Part shown: positions 19,419 through 29,657 of the stretch, piece after piece
Layout: the number at the start of each line of letters is the position of its first letter
Position numbering within the stretch: the first letter of the stretch is position 1
Origin: Pseudomonas chlororaphis subsp. piscium
Lineage (GTDB): Bacteria > Pseudomonadota > Gammaproteobacteria > Pseudomonadales > Pseudomonadaceae
Assembly: GCF_003850345.1 (NCBI RefSeq)
Contig: NZ_CP027707.1
Coordinates: 5,146,001 to 5,210,000, forward strand
Direction of reading: 5' to 3'
DNA length: 64,000 nt
Notes under the pieces: model-generated
What the model was told of the DNA's origin: nothing
Databases searched by the model: none
Seen by the model: only the letters and a program-made list of their open reading frames with translations
Program-made: the position numbers and the translations under genes

Positions 19419-20503
19419 TAGCCGTGTTCCTTCTCGAACTCTGCCATGTACGCCACCAGCGCATTGACCGCATTGATGTCGACGGCGTTGTAGATGGAGG
19501 CGCGCATGCCGCCCACCGAACGGTGCCCCTTGAGGTTCAACAGGCCACGCGCGTCGGCACCGGCCAGGAATGGCTTGTCCAGACGGTCATCGGCCAGGCG
19601 GAACGGCACGTTCATCCACGAGCGGTCCGACTTGTTGATCGGGTTGCTGTACAGGCCGCTGGCATCGATGAAGTCATACAGGGTGCGCTGCTTGACGTCA
19701 TTGAGCTTGGCGATGGCTTCCACCCCACCCTGCTCCTTGAGCCACTCGAACACCAGGCCGGACAGGTACCAGGCCAAGGTCGGCGGAGTGTTGTACATCG
19801 AGCCGTTGTCCGCCGCGACCTTGTAGTCGAGCATGGTCGGGCACAGCGCGCGCGCGCGACCCAGCAGGTCCTCGCGAACGATATTGACCAGGATGCCGCT
19901 CGGGCCGATGTTTTTCTGCGCACCGGCATAGATCATGCCGAAACGGGAGATATCCACAGGGCGCGAGAGGATGTCGGAAGACATGTCAGCCACCAGCGGA
20001 ACGTCACCGGTTTCCGGGATCCACTGGAATTCCAGGCCGCCGATGGTTTCGTTCGGCGCGTAATGCACGTAGGCCGCGTCGTTCGACAGCTGCCATTCGT
20101 TCTGACCAGGAATGGCGAAGTAATCGTAAGGCTTGGCGGTAGCAGCCACATTGACATGGCCGTAGCGCGAGGCTTCTTCAATGGCCTTCTGCGACCAGAT
20201 ACCGGTGTCGATGTAGTCGGCAGTGCCATTTTCCGGCAGCAGGTTCAGTGGAATCTGAGCAAATTGCTGGCTGGCGCCGCCTTGCAGAAACAGCACTTTA
20301 TAGTTCGAGGGGATATTCAGCAGATCACGCAGATCCTGCTCGGCCTTGGTGGCAATGGAGACAAACTCATCGCTGCGATGGCTCATCTCCATGACCGACA
20401 GGCCCTTGCCATGCCAATCCAGCAATTCGGCCTGGGCACGCAACAGGACAGCTTCAGGTAGCGCAGCGGGACCTGCGCAGAAGTTATAGGCTCGTTTGCT
20501 CAC
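19418..20503 (-). CDS. serC: Phosphoserine transaminase
   Basis: SerC makes 3-phosphoserine from 3-phosphohydroxypyruvate and also serves pyridoxal phosphate synthesis. From GTG 20503 the protein has 361 residues and opens SKRAYNFCAGPAALPEAVL. FLQGGASQQFAQIPLNLL and the PLP-lysine motif IYAGAQKNIGPSG are present. A second GTG two codons upstream (20509) is equally possible; 20503 matches the usual family start. It is 64 bases downstream of gyrA and leads the run serC-pheA-hisC-tyrA/aroA-cmk. Confidence 0.95.
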   Translation of the reverse strand: MSKRAYNFCAGPAALPEAVLLRAQAELLDWHGKGLSVMEMSHRSDEFVSIATKAEQDLRDLLNIPSNYKVLFLQGGASQQFAQIPLNLLPENGTADYIDTGIWSQKAIEEASRYGHVNVAATAKPYDYFAIPGQNEWQLSNDAAYVHYAPNETIGGLEFQWIPETGDVPLVADMSSDILSRPVDISRFGMIYAGAQKNIGPSGILVNIVREDLLGRARALCPTMLDYKVAADNGSMYNTPPTLAWYLSGLVFEWLKEQGGVEAIAKLNDVKQRTLYDFIDASGLYSNPINKSDRSWMNVPFRLADDRLDKPFLAGADARGLLNLKGHRSVGGMRASIYNAVDINAVNALVAYMAEFEKEHG

Positions 20504-20567
20504 ATCCACTCTCGCTATGCATTCACGGTAGCGGACAGAGCAAACACTCTGCCCTGCTACGATTTAT

Positions 20568-23237
20568 TTAGTCTTGCGACTCTTCTTCGCCTGCGGCGTC
20601 AGCCTGCTGGCCTTCGACGGCATCATCCGAGTCGGTCGCCGCATCCAGCACGGCGCCCTCGAGCACCTCGCCATCTTCGTCTTCCAATTCGTCGCCTTCG
20701 ACTTCAGACGGCTCCTGAACCCGCTCCAGGCCTACCAGCGTTTCGTCGTTGGCCAGCTTGATCAAGGTCACGCCCTGGGTGTTACGGCCCAGGCTGGACA
20801 CTTCGTCGACCCGGGTGCGCACCAGGGTGCCCTGGTCGGAAATCAGCATGATTTCCTCGCCGTCGAGCACCTGAACCGCGCCGACCAGACGGCCGTTACG
20901 CTCGTTGCTGACCATGGCGATAACGCCCTGACCGCCACGCTTGTACTCAGGGAACTCGGTGATCGCCGTACGCTTGCCATAACCACGCGCCGAAGCGGTG
21001 AGGATCTGGCTGCCTTCTTCCGGGATCAGCATGGAGATCAGCTTCTGCCCTTCCGGCAGGCGCATGCCGCGCACACCGCGGGCGGTACGGCCCATGGCAC
21101 GAACGTCGGACTCCTTGAAGCGAGTCACCTTGCCACCATCGGAGAACAGCATGACTTCGCGCTCGCCATCGGTGATCGCGGCGGAAATCAGTACATCGCC
21201 CTCGTCCAGTTCCAGCGCGATCAGACCGACGCTGCGCTGACGGCTGAAGGATTCCAGCGGGGTCTTCTTCACGGTGCCGTTGGCGGTTGCCATGAAGATG
21301 TAGTGACCTTCGGTGTATTCCTCGACCGGCAGCATGGTGGTGATGTACTCACCGTCATCCAGCGGCAGCAGGTTGACCAGCGGACGGCCGCGGGCGGCAC
21401 GGGAAGCTTCTGGAATTTCGTAGGTTTTCAGCCAGTAGACCTTACCCTTGCTGGAGAACAGCAACAGCGTGGTGTGACTGTTGGCCACCAGCAGGTGAGC
21501 GATGTAGTCCTCATCCTTGACGCCGGTCGCCGACTTGCCTTTACCGCCACGACGCTGGGCCTGGTACGCAGCCAGCGGCTGGGTCTTGGCATAACCGCCG
21601 TGGGAAATGGTCACGACGCGTTCTTCTTCCGGAATCATGTCGCCCAGGGTCAGGTCGAGACGGGCATCGAGGATCTCGGTGCGACGCACATCGCCGTATT
21701 CGGCGCGAATCACTTCCAGTTCTTCGCGGATCACTTCCATCAGGCGCGTGGCGCTGTTGAGGATGCGGATCAGCTCGCCGATCTGGTTGAGGATCTCCTG
21801 GTACTCGGCCAGCAGTTTTTCATGCTCGAGGCCGGTCAGGCGGTGCAGACGCAGTTCCAGAATGGCCTGTGCCTGCTCTGGCGACAGGAAGTACTTGCCG
21901 TCGCGCAGACCGTATTGCGGATCGAGGTTCTCCGGACGGCAGGAATCCGCACCGGCGCGCTCGACCATGGTCATCACCGCGCTGGATTCCCAAGGCGTGC
22001 TGACCAGCGCTTCCTTGGCTTCCGACGGGGTCGGCGAAGCCTTGATCAGGGCGATGACCGGGTCGATGTTCGACAGGGCAACGGCCTGGCCTTCGAGAAT
22101 GTGACCACGTTCACGGGCTTTGCGCAGTTCGAACACGGTGCGGCGGGTCACCACTTCACGACGGTGGCGCACGAAGGCTTCCAGCAGGTCCTTCAGGTTG
22201 AGGATCCGCGGACGACCGTCGATCAGCGCAACGATGTTGATACCGAACACGCTCTGCAGCTGGGTCTGGGCGTAGAGGTTGTTGAGGATCACCTCCGGCA
22301 CTTCGCCACGACGCAGCTCGATCACCACGCGCATACCGTCCTTGTCGGACTCGTCGCGCAGTTCGGTGATGCCTTCGAGTTTTTTCTCCTTGACCAGCTC
22401 GGCGATCTTCTCGATCAGACGTGCCTTGTTCAGCTGGTAAGGCAGCTCGGTGATGACGATCTGCTGGCGACCACCGACCTTGTCGATGTCCTCGATGATC
22501 GAGCGGGCACGCATGTAAATGCGCCCGCGACCGGTACGGTAGGCTTCGATGATACCTTCGCGACCGTTGATGATCGCCGCGGTCGGGAAGTCCGGGCCCG
22601 GGATGTGCTGCATCAGCTCATCGACGGTCAGCTCCGGGTTGTCGATCAGCGCCAGGCAACCGTCGATGACTTCACCGAGGTTGTGCGGCGGAATATTGGT
22701 CGCCATGCCCACGGCGATACCGCTGGAACCGTTGACCAGCAGGTTGGGGATCTTGGTCGGCATGACCGCGGGGATCAGTTCGGTACCGTCGTAGTTCGGC
22801 ACCCAGTCCACGGTTTCCTTGTGCAGGTCGGCCAGCAGCTCGTGCGCCAGCTTGGTCATGCGCACTTCGGTGTATCGCATGGCCGCCGCGTTGTCGCCGT
22901 CGACCGAACCGAAGTTACCCTGGCCGTCTACCAGCAGGTAGCGCAGGGAGAATGGTTGGGCCATACGAACGATGGTGTCGTACACCGCGGTATCACCGTG
23001 CGGGTGATACTTACCGATCACGTCACCGACAACACGGGCAGATTTCTTGTACGGCTTGTTCCAGTCGTTACCGAGCTCGCTCATCGCGTACAGCACACGC
23101 CGGTGCACGGGCTTCAAGCCATCGCGCGCATCAGGCAGTGCCCGCCCGACGATTACGCTCATCGCGTAGTCGAGATAGGACTGTTTCAGCTCGTCTTCGA
23201 TATTGACCGGGAGGATTTCTTTGGCCAGTTCGCCCAT
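20568..23237 (-). CDS. gyrA: DNA gyrase subunit A
   Basis: GyrA cuts and rejoins DNA in the A2B2 gyrase. From ATG 23237 it has 889 residues. The catalytic Tyr122 is in AAAMRYTE. The quinolone-resistance region reads [10 protein letters not shown] with Thr83 and Asp87, the wild-type state in Pseudomonas. The GyrA box QRRGGKGK begins the C-terminal DNA-wrapping domain, and a long acidic tail ends the protein. The frame continues upstream to 23321, but residues before [16 protein letters not shown] are not GyrA-like. It precedes serC on the same strand. Confidence 0.97.
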   Translation of the reverse strand: MGELAKEILPVNIEDELKQSYLDYAMSVIVGRALPDARDGLKPVHRRVLYAMSELGNDWNKPYKKSARVVGDVIGKYHPHGDTAVYDTIVRMAQPFSLRYLLVDGQGNFGSVDGDNAAAMRYTEVRMTKLAHELLADLHKETVDWVPNYDGTELIPAVMPTKIPNLLVNGSSGIAVGMATNIPPHNLGEVIDGCLALIDNPELTVDELMQHIPGPDFPTAAIINGREGIIEAYRTGRGRIYMRARSIIEDIDKVGGRQQIVITELPYQLNKARLIEKIAELVKEKKLEGITELRDESDKDGMRVVIELRRGEVPEVILNNLYAQTQLQSVFGINIVALIDGRPRILNLKDLLEAFVRHRREVVTRRTVFELRKARERGHILEGQAVALSNIDPVIALIKASPTPSEAKEALVSTPWESSAVMTMVERAGADSCRPENLDPQYGLRDGKYFLSPEQAQAILELRLHRLTGLEHEKLLAEYQEILNQIGELIRILNSATRLMEVIREELEVIRAEYGDVRRTEILDARLDLTLGDMIPEEERVVTISHGGYAKTQPLAAYQAQRRGGKGKSATGVKDEDYIAHLLVANSHTTLLLFSSKGKVYWLKTYEIPEASRAARGRPLVNLLPLDDGEYITTMLPVEEYTEGHYIFMATANGTVKKTPLESFSRQRSVGLIALELDEGDVLISAAITDGEREVMLFSDGGKVTRFKESDVRAMGRTARGVRGMRLPEGQKLISMLIPEEGSQILTASARGYGKRTAITEFPEYKRGGQGVIAMVSNERNGRLVGAVQVLDGEEIMLISDQGTLVRTRVDEVSSLGRNTQGVTLIKLANDETLVGLERVQEPSEVEGDELEDEDGEVLEGAVLDAATDSDDAVEGQQADAAGEEESQD

Positions 23238-23592
23238 GAGAAGCCTGATTCCTTTTTCTGGTGAAACTTCGTCACATCCATATGGGACGAACGAAGCTCG
23301 CCGCTGCAGGCCTAGTGCCATGCACCGACTTACGACAAATCAACAAGTTATGCCATGGATTTGCGCAGTGAAGGCAGTCACTTCGGACCACCTTGGAAAC
23401 CGCCGGATGTTATCACAATCGCCGCCACGCACCTATCCCCCTGATGCGCATGGAGCATAGTTAGTTGACCGGTGACAGGCTGATAAGAGACGAGAGAAGC
23501 TCAGAGGCCGATTTCGCGGATAAATGCGGATTTTTTCCCGGACTGACGACCACCCCACGGCAGCCGTCAGCGAAACCTCTTGCAAAATGACC
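23238..23592. other. Intergenic region upstream of gyrA
   Basis: About 355 bases between the frameshifted mtnA and gyrA, both on the minus strand. It must contain the gyrA promoter, but I see no strong sigma-70 pair. A sigma-54-like 16-mer lies at 23305-23320. Confidence 0.4.
23305..23320 (-). promoter_or_regulatory. Sigma-54-like -24/-12 site upstream of gyrA (weak)
   Basis: The minus strand reads TGGCACTAGGCCTGCA. GG and GC are correctly ten bases apart and only the first base of the -12 TTGCW box differs. gyrA is not known to depend on sigma-54, so chance is a real possibility. Confidence 0.25.
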
Positions 23593-24668
23593 TCAGTGCA
23601 GGCGCTTGCGGCACATCAATTGGGTCATTTTCGCGGTATCGGGACGCTCGACTATGCCTTTCTCGGTGACGATGGCGTCGATCAGGTCCGCCGGGGTGAC
23701 GTCGAATACCGGGTTGTAGGCCTCCACATCCGCCCCTACCCGCTTGCCGCCGACCTCGAGCAGCTCCTTGCCATCACGCTCCTCGATCGGAATGTCATCG
23801 CCGCTGGCCAGGGCCATGTCGATAGTCGAACTCGGCGCGACCACCATGAAGCGCACACCGTGGTGCATCGCATTGACCGCCAGCTGATAGGTGCCGATCT
23901 TGTTCGCCACGTCACCGTTGGCGGTAATGCGGTCGGCGCCGACGATCACCCAGGTCACACCCTTGGTTTTCATGATGTGCGCAGCAGCGGAGTCAGCATT
24001 CAAGGTCACCGGGATGCCTTCGTTGGCCAGCTCCCAGGCAGTCAGCCGCGAGCCCTGCAGCCAGGGACGGGTCTCATTGGCATACACCCGCTCGACCATA
24101 CCCTCGATAAAGGCCCCACGGATCACCCCAGGGCCGTACCGAAACCACCGGTCGCCAGGGCGCCGGTGTTGCAATGGGTCAGGATGGCCTGGGCGTTGCC
24201 CTGATGCCTGCGAATCAGGTCAACACCCAGTTGGGCCATGGTCAGGTTGGCTTCGCGATCGCTTTCATGAATGGCCAGGGCTTCCGCTTCCAGCAGCGCC
24301 AACGGGTCGGCGTGGCCCTTGAGGCGCTCCAAGCGTTCACGCATGCGGTTCAGCGCCCAGAACAGGTTGACCGCGGTCGGGCGCGAATCGGCGAGCAGTG
24401 CGAAGTCTTCCTCCATCGCCGCCTGCCAGTCGCCACCAGCGGCAAAACGCGCGCGCGCCGCCAGGACCACGCCATAGGCGGCGCTGATGCCGATCGCCGG
24501 CGCACCACGCACCACCATTTCGCGAATGGCCTGCGCGACGCCGGCCGCACTGGTGTAGGCGATCCAGCTTTCTTCGAAGGGCAAAATACGCTGATCGAGC
24601 AGATACAGGGCGTCATCCCGCCAATCGATGGCCTTCACCTTCTCCGCAGCCAACAGTCGGTCGCGCAT
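23593..24668 (-). pseudogene. mtnA: S-methyl-5-thioribose-1-phosphate isomerase, frameshifted
   Basis: MtnA converts methylthioribose-1-phosphate to methylthioribulose-1-phosphate in methionine salvage. Both halves are well conserved but lie in different frames. The 5' part (24668 to 24123) runs from [16 protein letters not shown] to GGFGTALG and a TGA. The 3' part resumes with [14 protein letters not shown] and continues to 23593. The break is at a run of four C on the plus strand (24126-24129); a fifth would restore one frame of about 358 residues, the family length. The downstream half keeps [10 protein letters not shown] and [19 protein letters not shown] intact. It is either a true inactivating deletion, a slippage site or a sequence error. 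Confidence 0.92.
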
Positions 24669-24701
24669 CCCTCACCCCGCACTCATGAACAAAAGCCGCC
24701 G

Positions 24702-24739
24702 ATTATAGCGATCCCCCGGCGAAGACGCTCGGGTATACT
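24702..24739. promoter_or_regulatory. Back-to-back -10 elements for mtnA and mtaD
   Basis: In the 108-base divergent gap, the minus strand has a perfect TATAAT (24702-24707) pointing to mtnA and the plus strand a TATACT (24734-24739) pointing to mtaD. Neither has a good TTGACA at 16-18 bases, so activator help or weak basal activity is likely. Predicted leaders are about 27 and 30 bases. Confidence 0.45.
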
Positions 24740-24776
24740 TCGCCATCCTCTACAAACGCCCTGGAACCGATCTTCG

Positions 24777-26108
24777 ATGCCGAACCCTGTCGTTGCGCTC
24801 GACCTACTCCTGTTGCCGACCTGGCTGGTGCCTGTTGAACCGGCCGGCGTGGTGCTCAAGGAGCACGGCCTGGGTATCCGCGACGGGCGCATCGTGTTCA
24901 TCGGCCCGCGCGCCAACGCCTTGAAGCTACAGGCTGCCGAGGTCCGCGAACTGCCCGGCCTGCTGCTCAGCCCCGGCCTGATCAATGCTCATGGCCACGC
25001 AGCAATGACCCTGTTCCGTGGCCTGGCCGACGACCTGCCGCTGATGACCTGGCTGGAAAACCACATCTGGCCCGCCGAAGCCAAATGGGTCGATGAAGCC
25101 TTCGTCCGCGACGGTACCGACCTGGCTATCGCCGAACAGCTCAAAGGCGGCATCAGCTGTTTTTCCGACATGTACTTCTTCCCGAAGGTGGCCAGCGAGC
25201 GCGTGCACAACAGCGGCATTCGGGCGCAGATCGCCATTCCGGTCCTCGATTTTCCGATCCCGGGCGCCCACAGCGCCGACGAGGCCATCCGCCAGGGCGT
25301 CGAGCTGTTCAGCGACCTCAAGCATCATCCGCGCATCAAGATCACCTTCGGCCCCCACGCGCCCTATACGGTCGGCGACGAAAACCTGGAGAAGATCCGG
25401 ATCATTGCCGAAGAACTCGATGCCTCTATCCATATGCATGTCCATGAAACCGCCTTCGAGGTGGAACAGGCCGTCGCCCGGCACGGCGAACGGCCCCTGG
25501 CCCGCCTGGCGCGACTGGGACTGCTCGGACCGCGCTTCCAGGCCGTACACATGACCCAAATCAGCGATGACGACCTGGCTTTGCTGGTAGAAACCAACAG
25601 CAATGTCATTCATTGCCCGGAGTCGAACCTGAAACTGGCCAGCGGCTTCTGCCCGGTGGAGCGGCTGTGGCAGGCTGGCGTCAATGTTGCAGTAGGCACC
25701 GATGGGGCCGCCAGCAACAACGACCTGGACCTGCTCGGCGAAACCCGCACCGCCGCACTGCTGGCCAAGGCCGTGGCGGGTTCGGCCACCGCCCTGAATG
25801 CCCACCAGGCGCTGCGCATGGCCACCCTCAACGGCGCGCGGGCCCTGGGCCTGGAGAGCGAGATCGGCTCGCTGGAACTCGGCAAGGCCGCGGACCTGGT
25901 GGCCTTTGACTTGTCCGGCCTGGCGCAGCAACCGATCTACGACCCGGTTTCGCAGCTTATATATGCCACCGGCCGCGATTGCGTGAAACACCTTTGGGTC
26001 GCCGGCAAGCAATTGCTCGACGACCGGCGCCTGACGCGCCTGGACGAACAACAGCTGCACGCCACGGCAACAGCCTGGGGCCGGCGCATCAGCGGCCATA
26101 CCGAATAG
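24777..26108 (+). CDS. mtaD: 5'-methylthioadenosine / nucleoside deaminase, TRZ/ATZ family
   Basis: An amidohydrolase-superfamily deaminase of 443 residues. The metal-binding motif [18 protein letters not shown], the HMHVHE pair, [12 protein letters not shown] and [14 protein letters not shown] are all present. It matches in type and context P. aeruginosa PA3170, shown to deaminate 5'-methylthioadenosine to methylthioinosine. The start ATG 24777 gives the family length; the frame stays open far upstream, but that part overlaps mtnA on the other strand and carries no similarity. It diverges from mtnA and is followed by ubiG after 64 bases. The product would re-enter salvage through methylthioribose-1-phosphate, the substrate of MtnA. 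Confidence 0.88.
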   Translation: MPNPVVALDLLLLPTWLVPVEPAGVVLKEHGLGIRDGRIVFIGPRANALKLQAAEVRELPGLLLSPGLINAHGHAAMTLFRGLADDLPLMTWLENHIWPAEAKWVDEAFVRDGTDLAIAEQLKGGISCFSDMYFFPKVASERVHNSGIRAQIAIPVLDFPIPGAHSADEAIRQGVELFSDLKHHPRIKITFGPHAPYTVGDENLEKIRIIAEELDASIHMHVHETAFEVEQAVARHGERPLARLARLGLLGPRFQAVHMTQISDDDLALLVETNSNVIHCPESNLKLASGFCPVERLWQAGVNVAVGTDGAASNNDLDLLGETRTAALLAKAVAGSATALNAHQALRMATLNGARALGLESEIGSLELGKAADLVAFDLSGLAQQPIYDPVSQLIYATGRDCVKHLWVAGKQLLDDRRLTRLDEQQLHATATAWGRRISGHTE

Positions 26109-26172
26109 CAGGAACCCTCGAGCCCCGGCTCGAGACCGATAGCAAGCATTTTCCAGATTCAGAGGATTACCC

Positions 26173-26871
26173 ATGAGTAACGTCGACCACGCCGAAATCG
26201 CCAAATTCGAAGCCCTCGCCCATCGCTGGTGGGATCGCGAGAGCGAATTCAAACCGCTGCACGATATCAACCCGCTGCGGGTCAACTGGATTGACGAGCG
26301 CGTCAACCTGGCCGGCAAGAAAGTCCTCGACGTCGGTTGCGGCGGCGGCATCCTCAGCGAAGCCATGGCCCAGCGTGGCGCCACGGTAACGGGCATCGAC
26401 ATGGGCGAGGCCCCGTTGGCGGTGGCACAGCTGCATCAACTGGAATCCGGGGTGAACGTCGAATACCGGCAGATCACCGCCGAAGCCCTGGCCGAGGAAA
26501 TGCCCGAGCAGTTCGACGTCGTCACCTGCCTGGAAATGCTCGAGCACGTACCGGATCCGTCCTCGGTGATCCGCGCCTGCTTCCGCATGGTCAAGCCCGG
26601 TGGCCAGGTGTTCTTCTCCACCATCAACCGCAATCCGAAGGCCTACCTGTTCGCCATCATCGGCGCCGAATACATCATGAAGCTGCTGCCGCGCGGCACC
26701 CATGACTTCAAGAAATTCATCCGTCCTTCCGAACTGGGCGCCTGGAGCCGCGACGCCGGCCTGACCGTCAAGGACATCATCGGCCTGACCTACAACCCGC
26801 TGACCAAGCACTACAAGCTGGCCGCCGACGTCGACGTCAACTACATGATCCAGACCCTGCGAGAGGAATAA
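26173..26871 (+). CDS. ubiG: Ubiquinone biosynthesis O-methyltransferase UbiG
   Basis: UbiG performs both SAM-dependent O-methylations in ubiquinone synthesis. The 232-residue protein opens [19 protein letters not shown] and has the SAM motif [17 protein letters not shown]. The [21 protein letters not shown] and [12 protein letters not shown] stretches are typical of UbiG. A GAGGATTACCC before the ATG serves as ribosome site. The next gene, mupP, starts 4 bases after its stop. Confidence 0.96.
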   Translation: MSNVDHAEIAKFEALAHRWWDRESEFKPLHDINPLRVNWIDERVNLAGKKVLDVGCGGGILSEAMAQRGATVTGIDMGEAPLAVAQLHQLESGVNVEYRQITAEALAEEMPEQFDVVTCLEMLEHVPDPSSVIRACFRMVKPGGQVFFSTINRNPKAYLFAIIGAEYIMKLLPRGTHDFKKFIRPSELGAWSRDAGLTVKDIIGLTYNPLTKHYKLAADVDVNYMIQTLREE

Positions 26872-26875
26872 GCCC

Positions 26876-27547
26876 ATGCGTATCAGAGCAGTTCTTTTCG
26901 ACATGGACGGCACCCTGCTCGACACCGCGCCGGACTTCATCGCCATCTGCCAGGCCATGCGCGCCGACCGCGGCCTGGCACCGATCGCGGACAAGCATAT
27001 CCGTGACGAAATCTCCGGCGGCGCCCGGGCGATGGTGGCCGTCACCTTCTCGATGGACCCGGAGTCCCCGGGTTTCGAGGAGCTGCGCCTGGAGTTCCTG
27101 GAGCGCTACCTCAAGCATTGCGCGGTGCACAGCAAGCTGTTCGACGGCATGGCCGAGCTGCTGGCCGATATCGAAAAGGCCAATCTGATCTGGGGCGTGG
27201 TCACCAACAAGCCAGTGCGGTTTGCCGAGCCGATCATGCAGCAACTGGGCCTGGCGGAACGTTCCGCCCTGCTGATCTGCCCGGATCACGTGAAGAACAG
27301 CAAACCCGATCCGGAGCCGCTGATCCTGGCGTGCAAGATGCTCGACCTCGACCCGGCCAGCGTGCTGTTCGTCGGCGACGACCTGCGCGACATCGAATCG
27401 GGCCGCGACGCTGGCACCAAGACCGCCGCCGTGACCTACGGTTACATCCATCCGGACGACAATCCCAAGCACTGGGGCGCCGACGTGGTGGTCGACCATC
27501 CACTGGAACTGCGTCAGGTCCTGGATCAGGCGCTGTGCAGCTGCTGA
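26876..27547 (+). CDS. mupP: N-acetylmuramic acid 6-phosphate phosphatase MupP
   Basis: A 223-residue HAD-family phosphatase with [39 protein letters not shown] and [17 protein letters not shown]. It resembles the old Gph annotation, but the position after ubiG matches PA3172 of P. aeruginosa and its P. putida counterpart. That protein was shown to be MupP, which dephosphorylates MurNAc-6-phosphate in the Pseudomonas cell-wall recycling bypass leading through AmgK and MurU. Loss raises fosfomycin sensitivity and affects AmpC induction (established). A phosphoglycolate phosphatase role remains a lesser possibility. It is probably co-transcribed with ubiG. Confidence 0.85.
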   Translation: MRIRAVLFDMDGTLLDTAPDFIAICQAMRADRGLAPIADKHIRDEISGGARAMVAVTFSMDPESPGFEELRLEFLERYLKHCAVHSKLFDGMAELLADIEKANLIWGVVTNKPVRFAEPIMQQLGLAERSALLICPDHVKNSKPDPEPLILACKMLDLDPASVLFVGDDLRDIESGRDAGTKTAAVTYGYIHPDDNPKHWGADVVVDHPLELRQVLDQALCSC

Positions 27548-27585
27548 TCTGCCCAGGCTTTCGCTTCTGATTTCCCGAGGTTTTT

Positions 27586-28326
27586 ATGTTTGATTATTCC
27601 GCCCGCCCCGAACTGCTCAAGGATCGGGTCATCCTGGTCACCGGCGCCGGCCGCGGTATCGGCGCCGCTGCCGCCAAGACCTACGCCGCCCACGGCGCCA
27701 CCGTACTGCTGCTGGGCAAGACCGAAGCCAACCTGACCCAGGTCTACGACGAGATCGAAGCCGCTGGCCATCCTCAGCCGGTGGTGATTCCGTTCAACCT
27801 GGAAACCGCCCTGCCGCACCAGTACGACGAACTGGCCGCCATGGTCGAAGCCGAGTTCGGCCACCTCGATGGCCTGCTGCATAACGCCTCGATCATTGGC
27901 CCGCGCACGCCGCTGGAACAGCTGTCGGGCGAGAACTTCATGCGGGTAATGCAAGTCAACGTCAATGCCATGTTCATGCTGACCAGCACCCTGCTGCCGC
28001 TGCTCAAGCTGTCCCAGGACGCCTCGGTGGTATTCACCTCCAGCAGCGTTGGCCGCAAGGGCCGTGCCTACTGGGGCGCCTATGGCGTTTCGAAGTTCGC
28101 CACCGAAGGCCTGATGCAAACCCTGGCCGATGAAGTCGATGGTGTCGCACCAGTGCGCGCCAACAGCGTCAATCCGGGCGCAACCCGCACCAGCATGCGT
28201 GCCCAGGCCTACCCAGGGGAAAACCCGAGTAACAACCCGGCCCCCGACGAGATCATGCCGGTCTACCTGTACCTCATGGGTCCGGACAGTACCGGGATCA
28301 ACGGCCAGGCATTCGACGCCCAGTAA
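27586..28326 (+). CDS. yciK: YciK-family short-chain oxidoreductase
   Basis: A 246-residue classical SDR: TGAGRGIGAAAAKTYA cofactor motif, HNASIIGPRTPLEQL, and the catalytic YWGAYGVSK. It belongs to the YciK type found near ubiG and mupP in pseudomonads. The physiological substrate is unknown. A CCCGAGG ribosome site lies seven bases before the ATG. It starts 38 bases after mupP and may be in the same transcript. Confidence 0.88.
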   Translation: MFDYSARPELLKDRVILVTGAGRGIGAAAAKTYAAHGATVLLLGKTEANLTQVYDEIEAAGHPQPVVIPFNLETALPHQYDELAAMVEAEFGHLDGLLHNASIIGPRTPLEQLSGENFMRVMQVNVNAMFMLTSTLLPLLKLSQDASVVFTSSSVGRKGRAYWGAYGVSKFATEGLMQTLADEVDGVAPVRANSVNPGATRTSMRAQAYPGENPSNNPAPDEIMPVYLYLMGPDSTGINGQAFDAQ

Positions 28327-28693
28327 TCCTTTCTTTGGCCGCGGCGGAATACCGTCGCGGCGCTCCCTTCCCGCCGACCTCCCCCCTGTCATCGCCAGAC
28401 AAATGCCACCCTTGGCACGCCAAGACTCGGCACTTTCAGCCAACCAACTGAATTCAAAAGCATTTTATTAAAATGAAGCGAATGGCACGACTTTCGCTCT
28501 GATCTGCCTTGGATACGCGGCGTACTGGCGAAACTCGGCAGCGATCGTGTCAGGGCTTATAACGGACCGTAAAGCGGATTAGACTGTGGGCACTTTGTCC
28601 TGCGGGACTGATGGAACAGTATGACGTGCAGCCCTGTGCCGCTCTCACCCAGCCAGTAAGACTGCATTACGTGCTCAGGGGGGCTCACGCCAT
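28327..28693. other. Intergenic region before the GGDEF gene
   Basis: About 367 bases. The only strong signal is the sigma-54-type promoter at 28483-28498, which reads toward the GGDEF gene. A GC-rich hairpin-like stretch just after yciK (about 28340-28365) has no T run. Confidence 0.45.
28483..28498 (+). promoter_or_regulatory. Probable sigma-54 (RpoN) promoter
   Basis: TGGCACGACTTTCGCT matches the -24/-12 consensus TGGCACG-N4-TTGCW at every fixed base except one, and GG and GC are exactly ten bases apart. It points toward the GGDEF gene, whose ATG is about 195 bases downstream, implying a long leader. No enhancer site was identified. Confidence 0.6.
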
Positions 28694-29620
28694 ATGAAAA
28701 CACCGACCCAGACCAACGCAATTGACTTCGATAGCGCCAAATTGCAACGCCTGGGCTTTGGCCAGCAGTCACCACTCCTGCAACGCCCAGTCAGCCTGGC
28801 CCAGTTGCGCCAGCAACTGAGCCTGCAATTACAGACCAGCCTGGAACCACAACGCATTCTCGGCCTGTTCTTTCGCGAAACCCAACGCCTTGTACCCCTG
28901 GATGCCCTGGTTTACCAGCACAAACCCAGCGACCTGCGCCTGGAATTCGGCCAGCGCGGCCACCACTCCATCAGCTACAGCCTGAGCCATGAAGGCGAGT
29001 CCATGGGCGAGCTGGTGTTTCGGCGCAATCAGCGTTTCAACGACCAGGAACAGGGTCATCTGGAGTCCCTGCTGTCCGCCCTGCTTTACCCGATGCGCAA
29101 TGCCCTGCTCTATCGGGCCGCCACCCGGAGCGCCTTGCGCGATCCCTTGACCGATACCGGCAACCGGATCGCCATGGACCAGACGCTGCAACGGGAAATT
29201 GAAATGGCCCGCCGCCACCTGCACCCGCTGTCGCTGCTGATGCTGGATATCGATCACTTCAAGAGAATCAACGACAGCCACGGCCACAGCGCCGGCGATG
29301 AAGTGCTCAAGGCCGTTGCCGCGTCCATCAAGGCGCAACTGCGCAACGTCGACATGGTGTTTCGCTTTGGTGGCGAGGAGTTCCTGATCCTGCTCTCCAA
29401 CACCGGCCGCGATGCCGCCGCCATGGTGGGAGAACGGCTGCGCCAGGCAGCTCAGGCCAAGGATTACTGGGCGGATGGCACATTGATCGAGCTGACGGTC
29501 AGCCTGGGTTGTTCGACCCTGCTGCCGGGGGAATCAGCCGAGAGCCTGCTGCGCCGCGCGGACAGCGCGCTGTACGTGGCCAAGCGCGAAGGCCGCAACC
29601 GCCTGGCGATGGCCGGCTGA
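28694..29620 (+). CDS. Diguanylate cyclase with GAF-like sensor
   Basis: A soluble 308-residue protein. The N-terminal region (about 40-140) resembles a small GAF-type sensor without catalytic features. The C-terminal GGDEF domain has DPLTDTGNRIAMD, LLMLDIDHFKRINDSHGHSAGDEVL and the active GGEEF at 226-230. An RNVD inhibitory site (217-220) lies five residues before it, so it should both make c-di-GMP and be product-inhibited. There is no EAL domain and no membrane segment. It converges with the PqqC-like gene. The upstream sigma-54-like site suggests RpoN control (inference). Confidence 0.92.
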   Translation: MKTPTQTNAIDFDSAKLQRLGFGQQSPLLQRPVSLAQLRQQLSLQLQTSLEPQRILGLFFRETQRLVPLDALVYQHKPSDLRLEFGQRGHHSISYSLSHEGESMGELVFRRNQRFNDQEQGHLESLLSALLYPMRNALLYRAATRSALRDPLTDTGNRIAMDQTLQREIEMARRHLHPLSLLMLDIDHFKRINDSHGHSAGDEVLKAVAASIKAQLRNVDMVFRFGGEEFLILLSNTGRDAAAMVGERLRQAAQAKDYWADGTLIELTVSLGCSTLLPGESAESLLRRADSALYVAKREGRNRLAMAG

Positions 29621-29657
29621 GAGCATGGCTGGGGCCGCCTCCATCGGAGGCCGCCAC

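Noticed and set aside
20574..23264. Very long open frame antisense to gyrA
   Set aside because: It is a by-product of GC-rich codon bias; gyrA on the other strand explains the sequence fully. The same holds for the long antisense frames over rpsA, tyrA-aroA and the GGDEF-EAL gene.
24174..24776. N-terminal extension of mtaD upstream of ATG 24777
   Set aside because: The frame is open by chance opposite mtnA; the family starts at [16 protein letters not shown].
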